In this document: piece by piece, positions 7,110 through 14,899 of the stretch
Position numbering within the stretch: the stretch's first letter is position 1
Layout of the letters: each line of letters starts with the position of its first letter
The notes under the pieces: generated by a model
Told to the model about the DNA's origin: nothing
Databases searched by the model: none
What the model saw: only the letters and a program-made list of their open reading frames with translations
Position numbers and translations under genes: made by a program
Assembly (NCBI GenBank): GCA_041581055.1
Contig: JBFGCT010000062.1
Span: 1 to 19,794 of the forward strand
Origin: JBFGCT01 sp041581055
Lineage (GTDB): Bacteria; Actinomycetota; Acidimicrobiia; Acidimicrobiales; Ilumatobacteraceae
Direction of reading: 5' to 3'
Length of the DNA stretch: 19,794 nucleotides

Positions 7110-8254
7110 GGTCGTCCTCGCCGCTGTTCCGGTGGCCCTTCGCCGCGGAGGAGGTCGTACACCTCCGGGAAGATGAAGTAGTGCTCCCTGATTGCGGCGG
7201 CGGGCCGGGACGCGCGCAACAGGGCAAGACGCCGCTGCTCGATCTCGACGGCGTCGGTGTTCGTACTGTAGTCGGACGGAAATCGCCGATGTCCGACAAA
7301 CGACGGCTCGACGAACTCGCCGATCGCAGCGGGGTCGGACCGGTCGGCGTCGTAGCCGAGCGCCGCCATCTCCGGTCCGCAGACCGTCTCGACGAACCGA
7401 ACCGTGGGCAGATCGAGGAGCTGTCTCCACCGTCCGATCGAGTCGCGGCTGAGCCCGTCGTGTGGATCGAACGAGGAGTTGCCGGCCCACGCGGCGCCGT
7501 TTTGGTCGGGGACCGAACCGTCGAAGGAGGCGAAGCTCGGCTCGACCGCCAATCGCTCTGCGACGTCGTTGAGGCTCGTCACCGGGTTGGCGGCGACATC
7601 TTCGTAGCGCACCGCGGCGAATCGTTCTCGGTTGCGAAGGTGCAGCGCGAAAGCCACCGACTTGCGCCACTGGCGGAGAAGGTAGAGCGTCGGCCGGATC
7701 TCACCACCGTACGCGCGACCCCGTCCGTAGCGGAACGATGTGAGCATGTCGCGGGGGTCTCGAACGACGACGACCATGGCGCCACCGCGGTCGAGCAGGA
7801 TCGCTCCGAACTCCTCGAGGAAGATCTCCTTGGATCCGACCCAGCGGGCCTGCTCGCAGCCGAGCTCGGCGCCGACGACGGCGAGGAGCTGCGCGTAGAC
7901 GTCGAAGAAGCTGCCGGGTTCGATCGCGTTGCGAGCGGCGAGCACCGGCTTCATGTTCTGCCCGCTGTTGGCCGCCAGCGCGGCGAAGAGCGCGTCGAGC
8001 CGGGCGGCGCTCCAGTGATCGCGCTCGAGGAAGTCGGCGAGCTCGTCGAGCCCGCCGTCCGGCTCCGGGAAGCGCGGTCCGACCGGGTTCTCCCGATCGA
8101 CCCCCCGTTCCGCGAGGAACGCCCGTTTCGCCTCGATGAACAGGTCGGGGAACGGCTGCGAGCCGATGCCGATCTCGGGGTGCGTGTGGAGCAGCTTCTC
8201 GACGAGGGTCGTGCCCGACCGCCCCGCACCGGTGAGCAGCAGCGGCGCGCTCAT
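7106..8254 (-). CDS. Sulfotransferase family protein (PAPS-dependent)
   Basis: The protein has 382 residues. It opens directly with the 5'-phosphosulfate-binding loop GAGRSGTTLVEKLL (9-22, with HTHPE after it). WVGSKE (138-143) follows, then the 3'-phosphate-binding segment VVVVRDPRDMLTSF (161-174), in which Arg165 and Ser173 would contact the PAP 3'-phosphate. RYEDV and a W..LL segment follow further on. These are the hallmarks of the sulfotransferase superfamily, which moves sulfate from PAPS to a hydroxyl or amine. The glycosyltransferase neighbours suggest a carbohydrate acceptor. The C-terminal part after about residue 300 has no recognised motif. The gene overlaps the next gene by 4 bp (ATGA) and is separated from the sulfotransferase upstream by 100 bp. 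No ribosome binding site is evident before the ATG at 8254. Confidence 0.85.
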   Translation of the reverse strand: MSAPLLLTGAGRSGTTLVEKLLHTHPEIGIGSQPFPDLFIEAKRAFLAERGVDRENPVGPRFPEPDGGLDELADFLERDHWSAARLDALFAALAANSGQNMKPVLAARNAIEPGSFFDVYAQLLAVVGAELGCEQARWVGSKEIFLEEFGAILLDRGGAMVVVVRDPRDMLTSFRYGRGRAYGGEIRPTLYLLRQWRKSVAFALHLRNRERFAAVRYEDVAANPVTSLNDVAERLAVEPSFASFDGSVPDQNGAAWAGNSSFDPHDGLSRDSIGRWRQLLDLPTVRFVETVCGPEMAALGYDADRSDPAAIGEFVEPSFVGHRRFPSDYSTNTDAVEIEQRRLALLRASRPAAAIREHYFIFPEVYDLLRGEGPPEQRRGRP

Positions 8255-8270
8255 CGGGCGGAGGCGAGCC

Positions 8271-8293
8271 CGACGGCGCGGCGAGGGCCGTCG
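8271..8293 (-). other. Small hairpin in the 100-bp gap between two sulfotransferase genes
   Basis: CGACGGC / GCCGTCG forms a 7-bp stem with a 9-nt loop. It lies downstream of the sulfotransferase ending at 8355 and 17 bases before the ATG of the next one. It might attenuate transcription or act in RNA processing; with this base composition it could also be chance. Nothing else is seen in 8255-8354. Confidence 0.3.
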
Positions 8294-8354
8294 CGGCCGA
8301 CCACGATGGTGCGCTCGGCGGCGAGCGGCCGGGCGCGCGCCGGATCCGGTTCGG

Positions 8355-9365
8355 TCACGGCGTCCTGCTGATCACTCGGTCGATGACCGCCTGGCGTTCG
8401 GCGCGAATCGCGGCCTCGTCGGCGCTGAGCTCGTGTCGGCCGGGAGGCACGGTGTCGTGCTCGAACCGCGCGAGCCGATCGGCCAGGTCGGCGATCTCGT
8501 CGCCGGCGTCGTCGTGGTCGACGGCGTAGCCGAAGTATCCCATCTCGTGGCGACAGTGCGCCTCGACGAAGCGGATCTCGGTGTCGTTCAGCCCGTCCCG
8601 GTACCGCCCGGCGTTGTCCCGCAGGATCGGGCGAGCGAGATTGCGCCACGCGTCGATGCGGCCGGCGTTGACGCGCGTCAGCGAGTCCTCGTGGAACTCG
8701 AGCATGCTGGCCGCGTACTCGATGCCCAGATGCCCGCAGATCCGGGTGAGCTCGCGGGCGGGGTCGGCGAGCACGTCCTCGTAGCGCGTCAGCTGAATGC
8801 GGGCCGGTTCGTTCAGCATCCCGAGGAGCGCGAGATTCTCGCGCTGATCGGCGAGCCAGATCTCGGTCGCCGCCCGCACGCCGCCCGGCGCGGCGGGCGC
8901 CAACTTCATCGACAGCGCCATGTCGCGTGGGTCGCGCACCATGAACAGGTAGCGAGCCGCCGGGAACGACGTGAGCAGGAACGGCGCGAGCCGGGCGGCA
9001 TGGTTCTCCTTGACGACCACGACGCGCTTGCCGTTGAGCCGGGCCTCTCGCCGGTAGATCTCGCACACGAGCTCGTCGAGCGAACGTCGCGACACCGCGC
9101 GCCGGAGGTCGGCCTCGGACCACGTCGACGCCCACACGCCGAGCTGACACGCGAGGTAGCTCGCGACGTCCGCCACGAGGGTGTCCCAGTTCGCCCGGCT
9201 CGCCAGGCTCCCATACCGCCAGAGGTTCGGGGCGAACGTGCGGATCAGGTGGGAGGGAGACGGCCCACAGACCTCGGGGTGGGCATCGAGCAGTTTGACG
9301 ATGAAGTTCGAGCCCGAACGCTCCGAGCAGAGGAGGAACACGAAGTCCCCGCGCTCGTCAGGCAT
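8355..9365 (-). CDS. Sulfotransferase family protein (PAPS-dependent), second type
   Basis: The protein has 336 residues. The P-loop variant CSERSGSNFIVKLL lies at 13-26, followed by DAHPEV. VVVVKEN at 115-121 and FMVRDPRDMALSM (141-153, the 3'-phosphate-binding segment with Arg144 and Ser152) follow. RYEDV is at 194-198 and W.NLARPI at 240-247, the region that usually carries the substrate-side WR..L motif. It is only distantly similar to the neighbouring sulfotransferase at 7106 (SERSGSN against GRSGTT loops, different lengths), so it is unlikely to be a recent duplicate. The ATG overlaps the stop of the WbqC-like gene by 8 bp, and a GGGGG run sits five bases before it. The acceptor is unknown; a surface glycan is inferred from context. 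Confidence 0.85.
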   Translation of the reverse strand: MPDERGDFVFLLCSERSGSNFIVKLLDAHPEVCGPSPSHLIRTFAPNLWRYGSLASRANWDTLVADVASYLACQLGVWASTWSEADLRRAVSRRSLDELVCEIYRREARLNGKRVVVVKENHAARLAPFLLTSFPAARYLFMVRDPRDMALSMKLAPAAPGGVRAATEIWLADQRENLALLGMLNEPARIQLTRYEDVLADPARELTRICGHLGIEYAASMLEFHEDSLTRVNAGRIDAWRNLARPILRDNAGRYRDGLNDTEIRFVEAHCRHEMGYFGYAVDHDDAGDEIADLADRLARFEHDTVPPGRHELSADEAAIRAERQAVIDRVISRTP

Positions 9366-10107
9366 GACGCCCCCGCGTCGGCTCGATCGGCCCGGTGCCA
9401 GAACCGGCGTGCTTCAGGTACTCGGCGGCCCGGTGGCCGGTGCTGAGAATCAGGTCGATGATGCTCACCTCGTGGACGAACGGAGGATGCTCCTGTTCGT
9501 ACGGGGGGTAGCCCGAGTAGTCCATGAAGCCGACTTCGATTCCCTCCCGGGCGAACGCGTCGGTGTCGATGTACTCCAGCGCGGCGGGGCCGGTGACGTA
9601 ACGCGTCGACTCGGACTTCTTGCACAACTCGACGAGGCGGCCGACCCGGTCGTCGTCGCGCAGCTCGAAGTCCGACATCCAGGTCAGCGTCGTCTCGATG
9701 CCGAGCAACTGGCACATCGCCTCGAGGAACCGGCGGTTGATGTCGCTGAGCAGCGCGAGGCCGGCGGTTTCCGGGCCGAGATACAGCTCCTCGAGGAAGT
9801 CGCGGAACTCCGGGAAGTGCGGTGCGTGGGCGTAGTGCACCTCGATCGAACGCCAATGGCGGCGGGCCCAGTGTCGATCGGCGACGACGACGTCGCGGAC
9901 GAGCTGCGAATGCCGGCCCCGCGTGATGACGGGGATCGTCAGCCAGATCAGCCCCTCGGCCGTCTTGATCCGGTTCCGGTTGCGCCACCCGTTCTTCGAG
10001 TACTGGACGTCGTCGTACAACACGAACTCGTCGGCGATCGCGATGAGGTCGAAGTAGCCCTTCCACGGGATGTAGTTCGACTGGCAGGCGGTCAGCGTCT
10101 TGGCCAT
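9358..10107 (-). CDS. WbqC-like family protein
   Basis: The protein has 249 residues and matches the WbqC-like family, with the signature QSNYIPWKGYFDLI (9-22), then DEFVLYDDVQYSKNGWRNRNRIKT across 26-49, and SIIDLILSTG (215-224) near the end. The family sits in O-antigen, capsule and glycopeptide gene clusters and is often linked to amino-sugar or amino-acid decorations; its reaction has not been firmly established as far as I know. The ATG at 10107 is chosen because homology starts at once (MAKTLTACQSNYIPW). The longer reading frame to 10392 has no family sequence and would run into the divergent gene. It is the first gene of the minus-strand unit 10107-6147, and its last 8 bases overlap the sulfotransferase start. 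Confidence 0.88.
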   Translation of the reverse strand: MAKTLTACQSNYIPWKGYFDLIAIADEFVLYDDVQYSKNGWRNRNRIKTAEGLIWLTIPVITRGRHSQLVRDVVVADRHWARRHWRSIEVHYAHAPHFPEFRDFLEELYLGPETAGLALLSDINRRFLEAMCQLLGIETTLTWMSDFELRDDDRVGRLVELCKKSESTRYVTGPAALEYIDTDAFAREGIEVGFMDYSGYPPYEQEHPPFVHEVSIIDLILSTGHRAAEYLKHAGSGTGPIEPTRGRHA

Positions 10108-10200
10108 CGACTCAACCGTTTCACGCGCCGCCGCGTGGGCTGAAGCAGAACATAGGTGAGCGCACGAGCATACCTGGGGGCCAACAGTAGGCTTCGGCCG

Positions 10201-11145
10201 ATGAGCGGGAGCGAGCGAACCGTCGCGTTCTTCTGCGTCGTCGACGGGCCCGGCTACCTGCCCAAGGCGATCACGGCATTGCGGTCGGTCGCCCGCTTCC
10301 ATCCGAACGCCGACTACTACGTGCTCGGACGTTTCGGCGACGACGCCGACGCGATGGCGATGTTGGCCGAGCACGGTCTGAAGTTCAAACACCTCGACCT
10401 CTCAGAGGTGTACTTGCCCACGCTTCGCCTCCGACCGCGCCGGTTCGCGAGACGACATCCGGGGACCTCATGGCCATCGGAGTGCTTCTGGTGGTTCGAC
10501 GCGCCGGAACTCCTTGCCGAGATGGGCTACGGGTACAGCTGCGCGCTCGACGGCGACACGCTCTGCGTTGCGCCACTCGACCTCGACGACGTGTTCGACG
10601 GCCGGTCGCCGGTCGCCGGCGTCGAGATCGACATCGGAGTGATCAACTCCGGGGTGCTGTTCCTGGATCACGCCCGGGCGCTCGAATTCGGACTCTCCGA
10701 CCGTGCTCGGAAGGTCTACGAGACGGTGACGACGTGCGAGCATCCGGAGTGCACCGGCTTCTGCCGGACGCGGGGCGACCAGGGAATCCTCGTCGAGCTG
10801 GAGCGCGGGTTCGGATTGGAGGTTCGCCGGGTCGGCAATACCTACAATCACAAGCTCACGTGGAGCGAGCGGGCGTACCTCGAGCGGAACACCGAGGCGC
10901 CGTTCGGCATCGACGAATCACATATTCTGCATCTGCTCAGCAAGCCGTGGCGGCCGCCCTCGCGACGCGGCCGGTTGCCCCAGATCATGTGTGACGGGTA
11001 CGCGACCTGGTGGCGGTTCGCCCGTGAGCTCTGGACGGACGACACCGAGCGCGAGCGACACTTCGGTCGCGAGTACGAGGTCGAACCAGGGCGATCTCTG
11101 GTTCGGCTCGCCGGGCGCCGGCGCGCGGCGACCGCCGCACGATGA
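10201..11145 (+). CDS. Family 8-like glycosyltransferase
   Basis: The protein has 314 residues. The motifs follow the GT8 (glycogenin/LgtC) pattern: N-terminal VAFFCVVDGPGYL and a TALRSV helix, ALDGDTLCV at 115-123 (the DxD metal site), GVINSGVLFLD (146-156), GDQG (192-195) and HILHLLSKPW (241-250). The last matches the H..G..KPW that binds the donor in GT8 enzymes, here with Ser in place of Gly. It is probably a retaining cytosolic glycosyltransferase using a nucleotide sugar. A cysteine-rich insert (CEHPECTGFC, 179-188) is unusual. The ATG at 10201 is preferred to the GTG at 10156, whose extra 15 residues look non-coding; neither has a good ribosome binding site. It is divergent from the WbqC-like gene and nine bases before the next start. 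Confidence 0.8.
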   Translation: MSGSERTVAFFCVVDGPGYLPKAITALRSVARFHPNADYYVLGRFGDDADAMAMLAEHGLKFKHLDLSEVYLPTLRLRPRRFARRHPGTSWPSECFWWFDAPELLAEMGYGYSCALDGDTLCVAPLDLDDVFDGRSPVAGVEIDIGVINSGVLFLDHARALEFGLSDRARKVYETVTTCEHPECTGFCRTRGDQGILVELERGFGLEVRRVGNTYNHKLTWSERAYLERNTEAPFGIDESHILHLLSKPWRPPSRRGRLPQIMCDGYATWWRFARELWTDDTERERHFGREYEVEPGRSLVRLAGRRRAATAAR

Positions 11146-11175
11146 CCGGGCACGATGACCGGGCACGATGACCGG
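11141..11175 (+). repeat. 13-bp tandem repeat spanning a gene junction
   Basis: GATGACCGGGCAC occurs at 11141-11153 and 11154-11166, and its first nine bases again at 11167-11175. Each copy carries an ATG (11142, 11155, 11168), and because 13 is not a multiple of three they lie in three different frames. Only 11155 opens the long gene; 11142 reaches a stop after nine codons. Confidence 0.9.
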
Positions 11176-12789
11176 CCGGTGGCGATCCTCGTCGAAGGGG
11201 AGCGCGAGCGGGACGCGTGGCTCGTGCACAGGCTGCGCGCGATCGAACGGCACACGGCTGCTCGAGACCACCGCGTGTACGTCTGGGCCGACGACGAACC
11301 GGACCAGCGTCTGCGACGGGCAATCGGCCCGAGGGGCAAGCTGGTCGCGCCCGACCAGTCGGCGGTCCCGACGACCTCGGTCCCCCTCCAGGAACTCGTC
11401 GCCGCCGCCGCGCGCGACGGCGTCGGCCGGGTCGTAGCGCTCGGTCGAGACGTCGTTCCGATCTCGCAGGAGTGGCTGGCGAAGGTGATCGGCCCGGTCG
11501 ACTCCGGCGCCTCGATCGTCGGGCTCCGCGACGACCGTGAGCCGGATGCGGTCGGTTTCCTGTGCGCGAGCACCGACGCGCTGAAGTCACTTGGTTGCCT
11601 GGACACGGCGATCGACGCGGCCGACGTCGTCGCGGCTGCGCGGGCGAGCGGCGCGTCGATCCACGACCTCGAACCCACCGACGGTGCCCCGGCACGGTCA
11701 GCCATGCCTGGCGGCATCTTCGGCGACGTCGTGTACCACCATGACACCGCCTCGGCTCGCCGCGCCGGCGCGGGCGATGGGTTGCGGGGACAACAGCTCA
11801 CACGCCTCTACGACGACATGATCTGCCGGCACGAGGAGCAGTACCTCGCGTGGCGCCGCGGATCGACTACGGAGGGAAGTGTCGTGTTCGTGCTCGGCAT
11901 GCACCGCAGCGGCACGAGCTTGCTGACGGCGTGCCTCGAACGGTGTGGGCTCTTCCTCGGTGAGGTCGTGCGCCAGACGCTCATCGACCAGCCGCGCGGG
12001 AGCTTCGAACGGCTGGGAGTCGCCGCCATCAACGACGCGATCCTGTCGACCGCCGGCGGCGACTGGCGGAATCCTCCGGCGCATCCTGTGACGGTCGATC
12101 CGCACGGCGCGTCGGCCATCGCGACGACCCTGTCCGAACTCGAGGCCCGCGCCCCAGCCGGGCTGAAAGACCCGAGAACGCTCCTGACGATCGAGTCGTG
12201 GATGGCGGCTGCCAACCGTCCCACGTTGATCGGAACGTTCCGACACCCCTCCGAGGTGGCTCGCTCGCTGTGGGATCGCGACCGGATGCCGGCTGCGCAG
12301 GCGTACGAGCTCTGGAACTCCTACAACGAGCGGCTCGTCGACATGCACCGTCGATACGACTTCCCGTTGATCGAGTTCGACCTCACCGACACGGCCGCGT
12401 ACGCCCGACGGATCGTCGGCGCGGCAGCCGAGCTCGGTCTGCGACCGAGCGTCGGCGCCGTCCTCGAGGTGATCGAAACGCGGGGTGCGAGCGGTGAGGC
12501 CTCGCTCGACCGGTTGGTTCCGGAGCGTTGCCGGAGCACGTACGCGTACCTGCGCGAGCATCGCTACGACGGCGTCGCCGACGCCGAGTCGTTCGCAGCC
12601 GCGCTGTGCGCGTGGGCGACGGTCGGCGCCGAGAAGTCCGATCGTGGTTCGGGCCGGCGTCTCGAGATTCGACTCTGGGATCTCGGACGACGCCTTCCCG
12701 GCCCGGTGCGTCGGGGGGCGTGGCGGATCCGGAACCTCGTCCGCAGCAGCCTTCGGGAATCCGGGGCTCAGGAGGACGAGCGGAGATAG
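11155..12789 (+). CDS. Two-part protein: unrecognised N-terminal domain fused to a C-terminal sulfotransferase domain
   Basis: The protein has 544 residues. Residues about 243-480 form a sulfotransferase domain: VVFVLGMHRSGTSLL (243-257) is the PAPS P-loop, GLKDPR lies at 336-341, and TFRHPSEVARSL (361-372) is the 3'-phosphate-binding segment with Arg363 and Ser371. The first about 235 residues are a separate domain that I do not recognise. RVYVWADDEPDQRLR (40-54) and VVALGRDVVPISQEWL (93-108) faintly recall a GT-A glycosyltransferase, but no DxD or DGS motif is clear. A basic C-terminal tail (about 500-544) follows. The ATG at 11155 is one of three generated by the 13-bp tandem repeat and is nine bases after the GT8-like gene, so the two are probably co-transcribed. 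The 3' end overlaps the convergent gene by 22 bp. A bifunctional glycan enzyme is possible but not shown. Confidence 0.8.
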   Translation: MTGHDDRPVAILVEGERERDAWLVHRLRAIERHTAARDHRVYVWADDEPDQRLRRAIGPRGKLVAPDQSAVPTTSVPLQELVAAAARDGVGRVVALGRDVVPISQEWLAKVIGPVDSGASIVGLRDDREPDAVGFLCASTDALKSLGCLDTAIDAADVVAAARASGASIHDLEPTDGAPARSAMPGGIFGDVVYHHDTASARRAGAGDGLRGQQLTRLYDDMICRHEEQYLAWRRGSTTEGSVVFVLGMHRSGTSLLTACLERCGLFLGEVVRQTLIDQPRGSFERLGVAAINDAILSTAGGDWRNPPAHPVTVDPHGASAIATTLSELEARAPAGLKDPRTLLTIESWMAAANRPTLIGTFRHPSEVARSLWDRDRMPAAQAYELWNSYNERLVDMHRRYDFPLIEFDLTDTAAYARRIVGAAAELGLRPSVGAVLEVIETRGASGEASLDRLVPERCRSTYAYLREHRYDGVADAESFAAALCAWATVGAEKSDRGSGRRLEIRLWDLGRRLPGPVRRGAWRIRNLVRSSLRESGAQEDERR

Positions 12790-13703
12790 GTCGGTCCGAA
12801 TCCGGCCCGCAGCCCCTTGGCGATACATCGGAGGTTCGTGAGCCGTTGGGGCGCGAGACAGGCGACGACGGCGACCTTGGCCATGACGGTCAGATCGGCA
12901 CTCACCCAACGCTTCGACGCGTACGGTTGGCGGTAGAGCCAGATGCTGTTCCGCACGATGTAGAAGTAGCGCGATCCGGCGTGTGCGCCCGGCGTTCGCC
13001 ACCTCCCGGCCCACAGCCGGAGCCCTCGATCTCCGAGGGAATGGCGCATGCGCGCCCCGCATGCGCCGAATGCGCGATATCCGAGGGCCGCGGCCCGGAG
13101 GCACCACTCGTGATCGACGCGGTCGATGAACAGCTCACCCATCATCGGACCGACGACGTCGATCGTCGAGATCGGGATCAGCATGCCCGACGAGATCAGG
13201 TGATCGACCTCGAGGGTTTGACCCGGGTCGGAGCAGTCGAGGCGCTCGTGCCGGAACCATCTCGCGCGGGTGAAGCCGGCGTACCGCTCGTCGGCGTTCC
13301 GTGCGTAGCGCGTGCCGACCGCGGCGACCGCCACCGACGCCGAGACCAGCGCCAGGTAGGCCCTGGTCAGCTCGACGAGCGCGCCCCGCTCCGGGACCGA
13401 GTCGTGATCGAGGAGGAGGATGAGATCCGCCCCGCGCGTCCTCGCTCGCTCGATGCCGACGTTCTGCGCGGCGGCAATCCCCGCGTTCTCAGGCAGCGAG
13501 ATCATCTCGAAGCCGTGCCGCTCCGTCAGCCCGCCGACGTCGGAGCGGTTCTGCGACCCGTTGTCGATGACGACGACCGCGGCCAGACGCTCTTCTCCGA
13601 GGCGGGCAAACTGCTCACCCAAGCGGTTGAGATCGGGGTCGAATGTCACGACCACGACGCAGGTGCGTTCGAGCACCGACGCCGGTTGTTCGGGATGCAA
13701 CAA
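12768..13703 (-). CDS. Family 2 glycosyltransferase, rhamnosyltransferase-like
   Basis: The protein has 311 residues. Motifs match the RfbF/WbbL-type rhamnosyltransferase group: VVVVTFDPD (16-24), VVVIDNGS (43-50), NAGIAAAQNVGIERA (73-87), LLLDHDS (96-102, the DxD metal site), SSGMLI (171-176) and LFIDRVDHEWCLRA (191-204), where GT2 enzymes of this type have the FID.VD.EW.LR acid-base region. The tail FYIVRNSIWLYR is also typical. The start is TTG at 13703, supported by GAGGAG at 13709-13714; a GTG at 13676 is the alternative. It lies 56 bp downstream of the large surface-protein gene on the same strand and may be read through from it. Its 3' end overlaps the convergent sulfotransferase gene. 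The sugar and acceptor are unknown. Confidence 0.88.
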   Translation of the reverse strand: MLHPEQPASVLERTCVVVVTFDPDLNRLGEQFARLGEERLAAVVVIDNGSQNRSDVGGLTERHGFEMISLPENAGIAAAQNVGIERARTRGADLILLLDHDSVPERGALVELTRAYLALVSASVAVAAVGTRYARNADERYAGFTRARWFRHERLDCSDPGQTLEVDHLISSGMLIPISTIDVVGPMMGELFIDRVDHEWCLRAAALGYRAFGACGARMRHSLGDRGLRLWAGRWRTPGAHAGSRYFYIVRNSIWLYRQPYASKRWVSADLTVMAKVAVVACLAPQRLTNLRCIAKGLRAGFGPTYLRSSS

Positions 13704-13708
13704 CAGTG

Positions 13709-13714
13709 CTCCTC
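13709..13714 (-). promoter_or_regulatory. Ribosome binding site for the TTG start at 13703
   Basis: On the minus strand GAGGAG lies five bases before the TTG at 13703. It is one of the strongest Shine-Dalgarno matches in the window and decides the unusual start. Confidence 0.65.
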
Positions 13715-13756
13715 GTGCAGACGCTCAGGGCGGACGGTTGCCGTCAGCGTGAGCGC

Positions 13757-14899
13757 GTGTCAGGTCACGGGCTTGACGTAGCCGACGACGTCGACGAGCA
13801 GGAACGTGCTGGCCGAGGTGAACACGCAGATCTTGCCGGTGGCGCTGAGCGGGACGACGAGCTCGTTGGCCCCGTTGACGCCGGCCCGGTAGTTGAGCGA
13901 CGACGCGTTCGGCGTCGGCGCGACGCAGGCGGTCACGGTGAAGAACCCGGCGGCGAGCGGGTCGACGGCGGCGACGTTGACGACCGCCGTGATCGCGTCG
14001 CCGGGGACGCCGTCGCGCCCGGTGATCTGGATCTCGTACGTCGAGCCCGGCGCCAGCGGCCCGCCGCCCTCGTTGAGTCCGTCGATCGTGGTACCGCCGG
14101 CGCGGAGGTCGGCGAAGCGCGAGGGGCCGTTGCTGACCAGGTCGGATCCGACCTCGACGTAGCCGACGACATCGACGATGAAGTCGATGTCGGTGTCGGT
14201 GAACACGCAGATCTTGCCGTCGACGTCGACCTCGGCGATCAGCTCGTTGGCCCGGTTGACCCCGTCGGTGTAGTTGATCGACGACGCGGTCGGAAGCGGC
14301 CCGCAGGGGAACACGGTGAGGAAGCTGTCGGCGGTCGGGTCGACGGCGGCGACGTTGACGATCGCCGCGTGGATGTCGGCGGGCACGCCGCCCCGGCCGG
14401 TGATCTGGACCTCGGTGGTCGATCCGGCGGCGGTGCGCCCGAAGCCGGCCATGATCCCGTCGACCGTGGGCGCGCCCTCCCGGCTCTCGGCGAGGCGCGC
14501 CGTGTCGAGCAGCTTGACGCTGTCGTCGGCGAGGACGTAGCCGACGACGTCGATCAGCAGGTTCGACTGGGAGAACGTGAAGACGCACACCGACCCGGCG
14601 GGGGAGAGCTTGGCGAAGACCTCGTTGGCGACGTCGACGCCCGGCACGTAGTTGAGCGCCGACGCGGTGGGCAGCGCCCCGCAGGCGAACACGGTGAAGA
14701 ATCCCGGCGGCGGGCTCGAGCCGACCGAGGTGACGTTGATGATCGCCCCGATGGCGTCGGCCGGCACACCGCCGCGCCCGGCGATGTCGACCTCGTAGGT
14801 CGATCCCGCGGGCCGCGGGCCGGCCCCCTGGAACAGCCCGTCGAAGGTCGTCCCACCGACGCGCGTGTCCGCGTAGCGGGCGCCGGTGATCGAGGTGAA
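13757..14899 (-). repeat. C-terminal repeat block, copy 1 (partner 18405-19547)
   Basis: This block aligns to 18405-19547 without gaps at a constant offset of 4648 bases; I checked anchors near 13831, 14400 and 14841. In the 90 bases from 13831 I count five mismatches. The encoded proteins differ at about 45 of 375 residues by eye. The similarity stops abruptly above 14899, where the DUF11-like repeats begin. Confidence 0.88.

Noticed and set aside
9358..10392. Longer start of the WbqC-like gene at 10392
   Set aside because: The added 95 residues show no family similarity and overlap the first 190 bases of the divergent glycosyltransferase, whereas MAKTLTACQSNYIPW at 10107 is the normal family N-terminus.
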